Source: Rhizobiaceae bacterium
GTDB lineage: Bacteria > Pseudomonadota > Alphaproteobacteria > Rhizobiales > Rhizobiaceae
Direction of reading: 5' to 3'
Assembly (NCBI GenBank): GCA_016742175.1
Contig: JACVCH010000011.1
Location: 1-64,000, forward strand
DNA: 64,000 nt
The notes beneath the pieces were generated by a model. That model ran no database searches and was not told the origin of the DNA. It saw nothing but the letters and a program-made list of their open reading frames with translations. Positions within the stretch are counted from its first letter, which is position 1, and each line of letters begins with the position of its first letter. Below are positions 26,209 through 35,341 of the stretch, one piece after another. Position numbers and translations under genes: made by a program.

Positions 26209-27177
26209 ATGAAAGCCATCGTCGCCCGCGATTACGGGCCCCTCGACCAACTCGACTATGCCGACTGGCCGGAGCCGGAAATCGGCCCGAAGACCGTCGT
26301 CATCGACGCCGCGACCATCGGCGTCAACTATCCAGACGGCCTTCTCGTCCAGGGCCTCTACCAGATGAAACCCGAGACGCCCTTCGTGCCTGGCATGGAG
26401 GTGGCGGGCCGCGTCTCGGCCATCGGCGAGGGCGTGACGCGCTTCAAGGTCGGCGACCGCGTCGGCTCGGTTTCCGCGCTCGGCGCCTATGCCGAGAAGG
26501 TGGCCGCCGACGAGAGCGCCGTCATGCCTTTGCCGGACGGCCTCACCGACGAGGACGCCTGCGCGCTGATGTGCGGCTACGGCACCGCGCATCATGCCTT
26601 GAAGCAACGCGGACAGTTGCAGCCCGGCGAGACGCTCTGCGTCCTCGGCGCGTCGGGCGCGACCGGCGTCGCGGCGGTGCAGATCGGCAAGGCGATGGGC
26701 GCCAAGGTCATCGCCGTCGCCTCGACCACGCAGAAGCAAGACGTCGCGAAAGCTGCCGGCGCCGACATCGTGCTCGGCTACGACAATCTCAAGGACGCGC
26801 TCAAGCAGGCGACCGGCGGCAAGGGCATCGACGTCGCCTTCGACCCGGTCGGCGGCGAGGGGTTCAACGTCCTCTCGCGCTCGATGGGCTGGGGCGGGCG
26901 GCTGCTCGTCATCGGCTTTGCCTCCGGCACGATCCCCAAGCTTCCCGTCAACCTGACCCTCGTCAAGGGATACAGCGTCGTCGGCGTCTTCTGGGGCGCG
27001 TTCACCGCCAAGGAGCCGAAGGCGAACGCCGCCAACATGAAGGAGCTGATCGGCTGGTATCTGGACGGCAAGGTCAAGCCGGTCATCGAGGGCATCTACC
27101 CGCTCTCCGACGCCCCGGCGATCCTGGAGCGCGTCCTGAACCGCGGCGCGACCGGCAAGATTGTTCTCAAGCCATGA
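26209..27177 (+). CDS. NADPH:quinone oxidoreductase family protein (zinc-free MDR)
   Basis: A 322-residue medium-chain dehydrogenase/reductase. It has the GroES-like N-terminus (VPGMEVAGRVSAIGEGVTRF), the nucleotide-binding LGASGATGVAAVQIGKAMGA (about 145-164) and no structural-zinc cysteines, so it belongs to the quinone-oxidoreductase-like branch that includes mammalian Nqo-like and enoyl-reductase proteins. Its likely role is reduction of an activated double bond with NADPH. It starts two bases after the acyl-CoA dehydrogenase. Confidence 0.87.
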   Translation: MKAIVARDYGPLDQLDYADWPEPEIGPKTVVIDAATIGVNYPDGLLVQGLYQMKPETPFVPGMEVAGRVSAIGEGVTRFKVGDRVGSVSALGAYAEKVAADESAVMPLPDGLTDEDACALMCGYGTAHHALKQRGQLQPGETLCVLGASGATGVAAVQIGKAMGAKVIAVASTTQKQDVAKAAGADIVLGYDNLKDALKQATGGKGIDVAFDPVGGEGFNVLSRSMGWGGRLLVIGFASGTIPKLPVNLTLVKGYSVVGVFWGAFTAKEPKANAANMKELIGWYLDGKVKPVIEGIYPLSDAPAILERVLNRGATGKIVLKP

Positions 27178-27187
27178 AGGGGCCGAA

Positions 27188-28222
27188 ATGACTTTGCCCA
27201 GCACCATGAACGCCCTCATCCTCAAGAACGACGGTTACGCGCGCGACCATTCCGGCACCGCGCTCGAAGCCATGGAGCCCTATGTCGAGCAGGGCACGAT
27301 CGAGGTGCCCGCGCCCGGCCCGAGCCAGGTTCTCGTCAAGGTTGCGCTCGCCGCCATCAACCCGTCCGATGTCATGTTCCTGAAAGGCCTCTACGGCCAG
27401 CCGCGCAAAAAGGGCCGGCCCGCCGGCTTCGAGGGCGTCGGCGAGGTCGTCGCGGCCGGCGCCGAGGCGCAAGGTCTGATCGGCAAGCGCGTCGCGTTCG
27501 CCACCGGCCTTTCCAACTGGGGAAGCTGGGCCGACTACGCGGTCGCGGAAGGCGGCGCCTGCATCCCGATCATAGACGGTGTGCGCGACGAGGATGCGGC
27601 CGCGATGATCGTCAACCCGCTCACCGCGCTCGCCATGTTCGGCATCGTCAAGGACGAGGGCGAGAAGGCGTTCGTCGTCACCGCCGGCGCGAGCCAGCTC
27701 TGCAAGCTGATGATCGCGGTCGCGAAGGACGAGGGCTACCGCGCCATCGCGATCGTGCGCCGTGACGACCAAGTCGAGCCGCTGAAGGCCATCGGCGCCG
27801 CCCATGTCCTCAATGCCGAGAGCGCCGATTTCGAGCGGCGGCTCGCGGAAGTTCTTGGACAGGAGAAGCCGCGCATCTTCCTCGACGCCGTCACCGGGCC
27901 GCTCGCGGCACGAGTGTTCCACGCCATGGGCAAGCGCGCGCGCTGGATCGTCTACGGCCGTCTCGATCCCGAGACGACGCCGATCCTCGAGCCCGGCCAG
28001 ATGATCTTCATGCACAAGAGGATTGAGGGTTTCTGGCTGACCGAATGGATGCGCTCGGCCGGCAACGACAAGCGCATGGCGGCGGTCGTCGAGGCGCAGA
28101 AGCGCTTTGCCGACGGGCGCTGGAAGACGGACGTGACAGCCATCGTGCCGCTCAAGGAGGCGGTCGCGCGGGTGGCCGGGGAGCTTTCCCGGCCGAACGG
28201 AAAGGTATTCATCAGGCCATGA
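27188..28222 (+). CDS. Zinc-free medium-chain dehydrogenase/reductase (quinone oxidoreductase-like)
   Basis: A 344-residue second MDR protein, divergent from its neighbour. GroES-like features are visible (INPSDVMFLKGLYGQPRKKG, GFEGVGEVVAAG) and the cofactor segment VVTAGASQLCKLMIAVAKDE is degenerate against the usual GxxGxxG. It has no zinc ligands. The substrate is unknown; it probably handles the same acyl-CoA-derived or quinone-like intermediates. It begins 10 bp after the previous gene. A hairpin with GGTGCGC/GCGCACC arms (28228-28252) follows before livH. Confidence 0.82.
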   Translation: MTLPSTMNALILKNDGYARDHSGTALEAMEPYVEQGTIEVPAPGPSQVLVKVALAAINPSDVMFLKGLYGQPRKKGRPAGFEGVGEVVAAGAEAQGLIGKRVAFATGLSNWGSWADYAVAEGGACIPIIDGVRDEDAAAMIVNPLTALAMFGIVKDEGEKAFVVTAGASQLCKLMIAVAKDEGYRAIAIVRRDDQVEPLKAIGAAHVLNAESADFERRLAEVLGQEKPRIFLDAVTGPLAARVFHAMGKRARWIVYGRLDPETTPILEPGQMIFMHKRIEGFWLTEWMRSAGNDKRMAAVVEAQKRFADGRWKTDVTAIVPLKEAVARVAGELSRPNGKVFIRP

Positions 28223-28324
28223 CGAAAAGGTGCGCGGGAGGAGCTTGCGCACCCGTTCTGGCAGCTTAAGGTTGAAGGACATCGCGGCGTCAGATCGCGT
28301 GTCATAAAGTGGAGGAGAACGCCC

Positions 28325-29200
28325 GTGGGCGTATTGCAGCTCATCGTCAGCGGCCTTGCGAATGGCTGCGTATACGGCCTCATCGCCATGGGGTTCGTGC
28401 TGATCTACAAGGCGACGGAAGCGGTGAATTTCGCCCAGGGCGACTTCATGATGCTCGGCGCCTTCATCTGCCTCGGGCTGACCAATCCGCAATTCATGGG
28501 CCTGCCCTTCTGGGTCTCGGTGCCCATCGCCATCGCCATCATGGGCGCCTTCGGCTATGCGCTCGACCTCGTCGTCCTGCGCCGCATGTTCGGCCAGTCG
28601 CAGATCGCCATCGTCATCCTCACCATCGCCCTCGGCTTCGTCCTGCGCTTTGCGGCCGGCGTCATCTGGGGCCACGAGCCGGTGTCGCTGGTGACGCCCA
28701 TGGCCGGTAAGAACGTGCATTTCGGCGGGCTCGTCCTCGGCGCGAGCGAGGTGGCGGTCATCGTCGTCACGGTCGTCCTGACCGGGCTTCTCTACCTCTA
28801 CTTCAACCGCACCCGGCTCGGCGTCGCCATGCAGGCCTCTTCGCAGAACCAGCTCGCGGCCTATTACATGGGCATCCCGGTCAAGCGCATCCATTCGCTG
28901 ATCTGGGCGCTGTCGGGCATGACGGCGGCGGTCGCCGGCATCCTCTTCGCCTCCAAGGGCTCCATCGATCCGTCGATCGGCCTCCTCGGCATCAAGGCGT
29001 TCGCGGCGGCCGTCATCGGCGGGTTCGGCTCGCTGCCGGGCGCGCTTCTGGGCGGCATCATCGTCGGGCTGATCGAACCGTTCTCCGGCCGCTACATGCC
29101 GTCCGGCTATTCGCAGATCATGCCCTATCTCCTGCTCTTCCTCATCCTGATTTTCCGACCGCACGGCATCCTCGCCCAGGTCCACGCGAAGAAGGTGTGA
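28325..29200 (+). CDS. livH: Branched-chain amino acid-type ABC permease (LivH-like)
   Basis: A 291-residue inner-membrane permease with about eight helices and the LivH-type MGFVLIYKATEAVNFAQGDF block at about residue 22-41. The EAA-like coupling region is near YYMGIPVKRIHSLIWALSG. The start codon is GTG, supported by GGAGGAG eight bases upstream. It pairs with LivM. Although the family is named for Leu/Ile/Val, members also import aromatic, dicarboxylic and other organic acids, and the surrounding acyl-CoA genes suggest an organic acid here. Confidence 0.9.
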   Translation: MGVLQLIVSGLANGCVYGLIAMGFVLIYKATEAVNFAQGDFMMLGAFICLGLTNPQFMGLPFWVSVPIAIAIMGAFGYALDLVVLRRMFGQSQIAIVILTIALGFVLRFAAGVIWGHEPVSLVTPMAGKNVHFGGLVLGASEVAVIVVTVVLTGLLYLYFNRTRLGVAMQASSQNQLAAYYMGIPVKRIHSLIWALSGMTAAVAGILFASKGSIDPSIGLLGIKAFAAAVIGGFGSLPGALLGGIIVGLIEPFSGRYMPSGYSQIMPYLLLFLILIFRPHGILAQVHAKKV

Positions 29201-29204
29201 GGGC

Positions 29205-30305
29205 ATGAGAACCGTTTTCAAGACGTCCTACGACGCCGACATCAACCTCTTCCGCCACAAGCAGCAGTTCGGCTGGTATCTGGCGCTGTTCGCGCTGGCG
29301 CTGGCGCTGCCTTTCCTGTTGTCGAACTTCGCACTCGGCGAGGCGACCAACGTCCTCATCTGGGCCATCGCCTGCATGGGGCTGATGATCCTCGTCGGTC
29401 AGTCGGGACAGGCGAGCCTCGGCCATGCGGCTTTCCTCGCCATCGGCTGCTACGCCAACGTCCTGATGCAGCAGCGGCTCGGCCTGCCGTTCCTGATCAC
29501 CTTCCCGCTGGCGGGGCTGATCGCCGGCGTCGCGGGTGCGCTGATCGCGCTGCCGATGACCAAGCTGCACGGCATCTACCTCGCCATCGGCACCATCGCG
29601 ATCACCATCCTCGTCGAGGATTTCATCGTCATCGCCGAGCCGCTGACCAACGGCGTCATCGGCCTCATCCCGCCGCCGATCACGATCTTCGGCCTCGTGA
29701 TCGACCGCTATTCGACGCCCAACACGCTCTACTATCTGACGCTCGGCATCACCCTTCTCGTCGTGCTTGCCTACCGCAACCTCCAGCGCTCGCCGCTCGG
29801 CCGCTCCTTCGCCGCGATCCGCGATTCGGAGATTTCGGCGCAGGCGATGGGCGTCAACGTGGCGCGCACCAAGGCGGTCGCCTTCGGCATCTCCACCGGC
29901 ATCACCGGCCTCGCCGGCGCGCTGATGGGTCACTATGCCGGCATCTTCAACAACGAGACGTTCAACCTGATCATCTCGATCCAGCTCCTGCTCGCCATCG
30001 TCATCGGCGGGCTCGGCTCGATCCACGGCGCCTTCTTCGGCGCCGCCATCGTCGCCCTCCTGCCGCAGACCATCGCCTTCGGCCGCGACATGCTCGGCGG
30101 CCTCATCGGCGGCGGATCGATCGCGATCCCCGGCATGGAGGCGGCCATCTTCGGCCTGATCCTGATCCTGTTCATCCTGTTCGAGCCGATGGGCATATAT
30201 GGCCGCTGGGTGAAGATCCGGACCTATTTCGAGCTCTTCCCCTTCTACCGGAAGGACATGTTCCGCCGCCAGAAAGCCTATCTCAAGACGGAGCGGATGC
30301 GATGA
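29205..30305 (+). CDS. livM: Branched-chain amino acid-type ABC permease (LivM-like)
   Basis: A 366-residue permease with the LivM marks LMILVGQSGQASLGHAAFLA and YRNLQRSPLGRSFAAIRDSE (coupling region), and about ten helices. It starts four bases after livH stops and its stop overlaps livG. It forms the translocation pore with LivH. Length and motif spacing are normal. Confidence 0.92.
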   Translation: MRTVFKTSYDADINLFRHKQQFGWYLALFALALALPFLLSNFALGEATNVLIWAIACMGLMILVGQSGQASLGHAAFLAIGCYANVLMQQRLGLPFLITFPLAGLIAGVAGALIALPMTKLHGIYLAIGTIAITILVEDFIVIAEPLTNGVIGLIPPPITIFGLVIDRYSTPNTLYYLTLGITLLVVLAYRNLQRSPLGRSFAAIRDSEISAQAMGVNVARTKAVAFGISTGITGLAGALMGHYAGIFNNETFNLIISIQLLLAIVIGGLGSIHGAFFGAAIVALLPQTIAFGRDMLGGLIGGGSIAIPGMEAAIFGLILILFILFEPMGIYGRWVKIRTYFELFPFYRKDMFRRQKAYLKTERMR

Positions 30306-31087
30306 GCTTGCTCGAACTCGACAACGTCACGCTGCGCTTCGGCGGCCTCACCGCGGTCAGCCAGGTGTCCTTCTCGGTCGAGGAGGGCGAGGTCTTCGCG
30401 CTGGTCGGGCCCAACGGCGCCGGCAAGTCGACCATCTTCAACCTGATCAGCCGCATCTACGATCCGGCCGAGGGCGACATCCGCTTCGACGGCAAGTCGA
30501 TCCTCGACCGCAAGCCGCACGAGATCGCGCGGCTCGGCATCGCCCGCACCTTCCAGAACATCGAATTGTTCGACCAGGCGACGGTGATGCAGAACCTGCT
30601 CGTCGGCCGCCACCGCCACCGCCACAGCCGCATGTGGTCGGAGCTTCTCTTCACGCCCTTCGTGCGCGCGGAGGAGCGCCGCCACCGCGAGGCGATCGAG
30701 AAGGTGATCGACTTCCTCGACCTTCAGGCCTATCGCGACAAATACATAGCCGGCCTTCCCTACGGCGTGCGCAAGGTCGTCGAGATGGGACGCGCGCTCG
30801 CCATCGAGCCGCGCCTGCTGCTGCTCGACGAGCCGGCATCGGGCCTTTCGGTCGAGGAGACGCAGGACGTCGCCTTCTGGGTCGAGGACATCAAGAAGCA
30901 GATGGGCGTCACCGTCCTGATGGTCGAGCACGACATGCACCTCGTCGCCTCGGTGTCGGACCGCGTGCTGGCGCTCGCCGACGGCAAGATGCTCGCCATG
31001 GGCACGCCGCACGAGGTGCAGAACCATCCCAAGGTGGTCGAGGCCTATATCGGCGTCGCCGACGAACACGAAAAGGTGCTGGCATGA
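30302..31087 (+). CDS. livG: Branched-chain amino acid-type ABC ATPase (LivG-like)
   Basis: A 261-residue ATPase with Walker A GPNGAGKST (about 37-45), FQNIELFDQATV in the Q-loop region, the family-typical non-LSGGQ signature YGVRKVVEMGRAL, Walker B LLLLDEPASGL and switch histidine in MVEHDMHL. It overlaps livM and livF by four bases each. It powers uptake together with LivF. Confidence 0.93.
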   Translation: MSLLELDNVTLRFGGLTAVSQVSFSVEEGEVFALVGPNGAGKSTIFNLISRIYDPAEGDIRFDGKSILDRKPHEIARLGIARTFQNIELFDQATVMQNLLVGRHRHRHSRMWSELLFTPFVRAEERRHREAIEKVIDFLDLQAYRDKYIAGLPYGVRKVVEMGRALAIEPRLLLLDEPASGLSVEETQDVAFWVEDIKKQMGVTVLMVEHDMHLVASVSDRVLALADGKMLAMGTPHEVQNHPKVVEAYIGVADEHEKVLA

Positions 31088-31905
31088 ACATGACCGCCCC
31101 GACCGCGGCTCCCGCACCCGCCGCCAGGGCCGACGCCAAGGCCATCCTGTCGATCCGCAATCTGGAAAGCTATTACGGGCCGATCATGGCGATCCGCGGC
31201 GCCAGCCTCGACGTGCGCGAGGGCCAGATCGTCACCGTTCTCGGCGCCAACGGCGCCGGCAAGACGACGCTGCTCAAGACCATCTCCGGCGTCATGGACC
31301 CGGAGAAGGGCCAGGTCTTCTATGCCGGCCAGAACATCGCCGGCGCCAATCCCGACAAGGTGGTCCGCCTCGGCATGGTGCACGTCCCCGAAGGTCGCGA
31401 GGTCTTCCCGCTCTTGACGGTAGAGGAAAACCTGAAGATGGGGGCGTTCACGCGCTCCGACACGGATGGCATCGCCCGCGACGAGCAGATGGTCTACGGC
31501 TATTTCCCGATCCTCGCCGAGCGCCGCAAGCAGGCGGCCGGCACGCTCTCTGGCGGCCAGCAGCAAATGCTGGCGATCGGCCGCGGCCTGATGGCCAAGC
31601 CCAAGATCATGCTCCTCGACGAGCCTTCGCTCGGCCTGTCGCCGCTCCTGGTCAAAGAGATTTTCCAGATCGTGCGCCGGCTCAACAAGGAGCAGGGCGT
31701 CACCATCGTCCTCGTCGAGCAGAACGCCAAAGTCGCCCTCGAAGTCGCCGACTATGGCTACGTCATGGAACTCGGCCGCATCGTCATGGCCGACACCGCC
31801 GACCGCTTGCTGGCGTCCAAGGACGTCCAGGAATTCTACCTCGGCGTCGTCGAGGAAACCCAGCGCGGCCAGAAGCGCTGGAAGCAGAAGAAGACGTGGC
31901 GATGA
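31084..31905 (+). CDS. livF: Branched-chain amino acid-type ABC ATPase (LivF-like)
   Basis: A 273-residue ATPase. An Ala/Pro-rich N-terminal extension of about 20 residues (MNMTAPTAAPAPAARADAKA) precedes the ATPase core with Walker A GANGAGKTT, signature LSGGQQQMLAIGRGL, Walker B IMLLDEPSLGL and H-loop VEQNAK (Gln in place of His-like residues is usual in LivF). The start ATG overlaps the livG stop. An inserted palindromic repeat follows before the acyl-CoA ligase gene. Confidence 0.93.
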   Translation: MNMTAPTAAPAPAARADAKAILSIRNLESYYGPIMAIRGASLDVREGQIVTVLGANGAGKTTLLKTISGVMDPEKGQVFYAGQNIAGANPDKVVRLGMVHVPEGREVFPLLTVEENLKMGAFTRSDTDGIARDEQMVYGYFPILAERRKQAAGTLSGGQQQMLAIGRGLMAKPKIMLLDEPSLGLSPLLVKEIFQIVRRLNKEQGVTIVLVEQNAKVALEVADYGYVMELGRIVMADTADRLLASKDVQEFYLGVVEETQRGQKRWKQKKTWR

Positions 31906-31921
31906 GCGAGTTTGCACCGCA

Positions 31922-32040
31922 CTACCCCTCATCCGTCCGAGCTGCGCTCGGCCACCTTCTCCCACAAGGGGAGAAGGAAGAACGCGCCTTACCTTCTCCC
32001 CTTGTGGGAGAAGGTGCCCCGAAGGGGCGGATGAGGGGTG
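31922..32040. repeat. Palindromic repeat, family D
   Basis: A roughly 119-bp element in the livF-ligase gap with outer arms CCCCTCATCCG and CGGATGAGGGG and inner arms CTTCTCCC-ACAAGGGGAGAAGG repeated in opposite orientation. It is the only copy of this family in the window. Similar CCCTCATCC-type palindromes are common between genes in rhizobia. Confidence 0.85.
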
Positions 32041-32071
32041 TTCCAGCTCGCGGATACGTTAGGAGGCCAAC

Positions 32072-33961
32072 ATGACCATCGCAGAAAACCTGCCGCCCAT
32101 GCAGACCGCGCGCGGTCATTCCTTCAACCAGGACCTGACCCGCGCCCCCTTCTATTTCGACGGCTGCGACACGCTGGTGAAGCTGTTCCGCCAGCGCTGC
32201 CTGGAGCTTGGCCCCAAGATCGCCCATCGCGAGAAGGATTTCGGCATCTGGCTCGCCTATAGCTGGACCGACTTCTACGAGCACGCCCGCCTGATCGGCC
32301 TCGGCCTGATCGCGCTCGGTCTGAAGCGCGGCGAGGTCGTTTCCATCCTGTCGGAAGACAACAAGGAGTGGATCTATTCCGACCTCGGCATCCAGTCGGT
32401 CGGCGGCATCGCGTCGGGCGTCTACACGACCGATTCCGCAAAGCAGCTCCAATATCTCGTCACCGATTCCGACAGCCGCTTCCTGTTCGTCGAAAATGAC
32501 GAGCAGCTCGACAAGTTCCTGTCCGTGCGCGACCAGATGCCGGGCCTGTCGAAGGTCGTCGTCTTCGACCGCGACGGGCTGCACGAATTCGCCGACGACC
32601 AGGTCATCTTCCTCGACGATCTCTACCGGATCGGTCGCGATTTCCTGAAGGAGAACCCAAACCGGTTCGACGAGGAGATCGCGAAGTCGCAGCCGCAGGA
32701 CACCGCGATCCTGGTCTATACGTCCGGCACGACCGGCCCGCCCAAGGGCGCGATGATCTCGCATTCCAACATCATCGCATCGGTCATCGGCTCGGCGCTG
32801 ACGCTGCCGGTCACGCCGGAGGACGAGCAGGTCTGCTTCCTGCCGCTCTGCCACATCCTCGAGCGCCTGATCACCGTCTTCACCCCGATCGGGCTGAAGT
32901 CGACCGTCAATTTCGCCGAAAGCCCGGAGACAGTCTTCGACAATGTCCGCGAGGTCTCGCCGCACGTCTTCACCGGCGTCCCGCGCGTCTGGGAAAAAAT
33001 CTACAGCCGCATCTCCATCATGGCGAACGATTCCACGCCGATCGGCCGCTGGGCCTACGCCCGAGCCGTCAAGACCGGCATGAAACGTGCCGCCGCGCTG
33101 GAAGCGGGCGATCCGGTACCCGCCGGCACAAAACTCGCCTATGCGTTCTGGGACTTCATGGTGCTCGGCAACCTGCGCCGGATGCTCGGCTTCGACCGGC
33201 TGCGGCGCGGCACGACGGGCGCGGCGCCGATCTCGCCCGATCTCTTGAAATGGTACAAGGCCGTCGGCATCACCGTCCTCGAAGGCTACGGCATGACCGA
33301 AAGCTCGGGCGTCATCTCGATCAACCTTCTGGAGGAATCCAAGAACGGCAGCGTCGGCAAGGTCGTGCCGGGATCGCAAATCCGCATCTCGCCGGAGGGC
33401 GAAATCCAGTACAAGGGCGCCAACGTCTTCAAGGGCTACTGGAACAAGCCCGACAAGACCGCCGAGACGATCAGCGAGGATGGCTGGCTGAAGACGGGCG
33501 ATGTCGGACGCATCGACAATCAAGGCTTCCTCTTCGTCACCGGCCGCGTCAAGGACATCATCATCACCGCCGGCGGCAAGAACATCACCCCGGCCGAGAT
33601 CGAGAACCGGCTGAAGTTCTCGCCCTACATCTCGGACGCGGTCGTCATCGGCGACAAGCGCAAGTTCCTGTCCTGCCTGATCATGATCGACCAGGAAAAC
33701 GTCGAAAAATTCGCGCAGGATCGCAAGGTGCCGTTCAACAATTTCAAGTCACTGTGCGCGGCGCAGGAGGTGCGCGACCTGATCGGTTCCGTCGTCGACG
33801 AAACCAATCGCGAATTCGCGCGCGTCGAACAGATCAAGGATTTCAGGCTCATCGACGTACTCCTCACCGCCGAGGACGAGGAACTGACGGCGACGATGAA
33901 GCTGAAGAGAAGTTTCGTCGAGCAGAAGCACAAGCCTCTGATCGACGAGATGTACGGTTGA
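32072..33961 (+). CDS. AMP-dependent acyl-CoA synthetase (long-chain type)
   Basis: A 629-residue adenylate-forming enzyme that should activate a carboxylic acid with ATP and CoA. The AMP-binding motif YTSGTTGPPKGAMISH lies at about 214-229, the EGYGMTESSG core near 407, the adenine-binding GWLKTGDVGR near 471, and the catalytic-type region VTGRVKDIIITAGGKNITPAEIE follows. Length and sequence fit the long-chain fatty acyl ligase group, but the true chain is unknown. AGGAGG supports the start. It sits between livF and livK, so it probably activates the acid that the transporter imports. Confidence 0.9.
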   Translation: MTIAENLPPMQTARGHSFNQDLTRAPFYFDGCDTLVKLFRQRCLELGPKIAHREKDFGIWLAYSWTDFYEHARLIGLGLIALGLKRGEVVSILSEDNKEWIYSDLGIQSVGGIASGVYTTDSAKQLQYLVTDSDSRFLFVENDEQLDKFLSVRDQMPGLSKVVVFDRDGLHEFADDQVIFLDDLYRIGRDFLKENPNRFDEEIAKSQPQDTAILVYTSGTTGPPKGAMISHSNIIASVIGSALTLPVTPEDEQVCFLPLCHILERLITVFTPIGLKSTVNFAESPETVFDNVREVSPHVFTGVPRVWEKIYSRISIMANDSTPIGRWAYARAVKTGMKRAAALEAGDPVPAGTKLAYAFWDFMVLGNLRRMLGFDRLRRGTTGAAPISPDLLKWYKAVGITVLEGYGMTESSGVISINLLEESKNGSVGKVVPGSQIRISPEGEIQYKGANVFKGYWNKPDKTAETISEDGWLKTGDVGRIDNQGFLFVTGRVKDIIITAGGKNITPAEIENRLKFSPYISDAVVIGDKRKFLSCLIMIDQENVEKFAQDRKVPFNNFKSLCAAQEVRDLIGSVVDETNREFARVEQIKDFRLIDVLLTAEDEELTATMKLKRSFVEQKHKPLIDEMYG

Positions 33962-34009
33962 GGAGAACCGTATGAAAACAATGCGGAACAACCCCAGGAG
34001 GAGTTTGAA

Positions 34010-35269
34010 ATGAGACTGTTGTTCGGAAAATCCATTCTCGCGCTCGGGCTTGCCGCCGGCATGTCCACGGCGGCCTTCGCCACGCAGGGCGTCACCGACA
34101 CGGAGGTCGTGATCGGCTCGAACGGCGACCTGTCCGGCATCTTCGCCGCGTTCAATGTCGGCGCCATCAAGGCCGCGCAGAACCTCTTCGACGAGGTCAA
34201 TGCCGAGGGCGGCATCCATGGCCGCCAGATCCGCTTTGTCGTCGAGGATCACGGCTACCAGGTGCCGCGCGCCGTGCAGAACTTCAACAAGCTGGTCAAT
34301 TCCGACCAGGTCTTCGCGATGATCCTGAATCTCGGCACGCCGCACAACATCGCCGGTTTCCAGATCATGGAGCCCAAGCAGGTCGCCAATATCGGCCCGC
34401 TCACCTCGGCACGGCAGATGCTCGAGGGCGACATCACCTACAAATATTCGGGCTTCGCGGCCTACTATGACGGCCTGCGCGCCGGCATCAAGATGCTGGC
34501 CGAGGAGGGCGGCGACGAGGTCGCGAACATCTGCTCGATGTACCTGCCGTCCGACTTCGGCCTCGAGGTCCATGAAGCGGCCGTCGACGAGGCCGAGGCG
34601 CTCGGCCTCACCTTCGCCGGCGAGACGACGCACCGTCCCGACGAGCAGGACTTCGTCGGCGCCGTCACGCGCCTGCGCGAGCTCAATTGCGACATCGTCG
34701 CGACCGGCGTCGGCGTGCGCCAGACGATCATCGCGCTCGGCACCGCCAAGCGCCTCGGCTGGGAGGACGTCAAGTTCATCGGCTCGTCGGCCGGCTTCAA
34801 CACCGCCATCGCCAAGGTCGAGGGCGGCGTGACGGAGGGCTACTACGCCGCCGCCGGCTGGTCCGACCATGAGGACCGGATGGACAATCCGGAAGTGAAG
34901 GCCTGGGCCGACGGCTATGCCGAGAAGAACGGCGAGCCGGCCGGCACCGCCGCGATCCTCGGCCACGGCGCCGCCACGACGCTGATCCGCGCGCTCGAGG
35001 CGGCCGGTCCGGAACTCACCGCCGAAAGCTTCAAGACGGCGATGGAAAGCCTCGAATACACCGACGTCATCTCCGGCGACATCCCGGTCAAGTACGGTCC
35101 CGAGGACCATCAGGGCGGCGATACGATCGTGATCTCGAAGATCGAGGGCGGCAAGTGGATCGAGGTCGGCCGCGTCGACCCGAATGCGGAAGGCGCAGCC
35201 GATGCCGCCCCCGCCGCTGCCGACGCCGCCCCGGCCGACGGCGAGGAAGAGACGGACGCCGCCGACTGA
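34010..35269 (+). CDS. ABC transporter substrate-binding protein (LivK-like)
   Basis: A 419-residue periplasmic type-1 binding protein. The signal peptide ends near AAFATQGV; VVIGSNGDLSGIFAAFNVGA and NEVNAEGGIHGRQIRFV-like blocks (here DEVNAEGGIHGRQIRFVVED) begin the Leu/Ile/Val-binding fold. The last 35 residues are an Ala/Asp/Glu-rich tail of low complexity, not part of the fold. AGGAGGAG precedes the ATG. It completes the LivHMGF system and ends the operon at a strong terminator. Confidence 0.9.
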   Translation: MRLLFGKSILALGLAAGMSTAAFATQGVTDTEVVIGSNGDLSGIFAAFNVGAIKAAQNLFDEVNAEGGIHGRQIRFVVEDHGYQVPRAVQNFNKLVNSDQVFAMILNLGTPHNIAGFQIMEPKQVANIGPLTSARQMLEGDITYKYSGFAAYYDGLRAGIKMLAEEGGDEVANICSMYLPSDFGLEVHEAAVDEAEALGLTFAGETTHRPDEQDFVGAVTRLRELNCDIVATGVGVRQTIIALGTAKRLGWEDVKFIGSSAGFNTAIAKVEGGVTEGYYAAAGWSDHEDRMDNPEVKAWADGYAEKNGEPAGTAAILGHGAATTLIRALEAAGPELTAESFKTAMESLEYTDVISGDIPVKYGPEDHQGGDTIVISKIEGGKWIEVGRVDPNAEGAADAAPAAADAAPADGEEETDAAD

Positions 35270-35293
35270 TCACGGCCCGGTCCTGAAACGAAG

Positions 35294-35323
35294 ACGCCGC
35301 CCGGTCTGCCGGGCGGCGTTTTT
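35294..35323 (+). terminator. Intrinsic terminator after livK
   Basis: ACGCCGCCCGG, loop TCTG, CCGGGCGGCGT, then a run of T. The 11-bp perfect GC stem and T tract make this the clearest terminator in the window. It lies between convergent livK and the RND permease gene. Confidence 0.92.
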
Positions 35324-35341
35324 CGTTGCGCGATGCCGTGC

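Noticed and set aside
27167-29221. A long minus-strand frame opposite the MDR and livH genes
   Set aside because: Shadow of real plus-strand genes; composition is His/Arg/Asp-rich.
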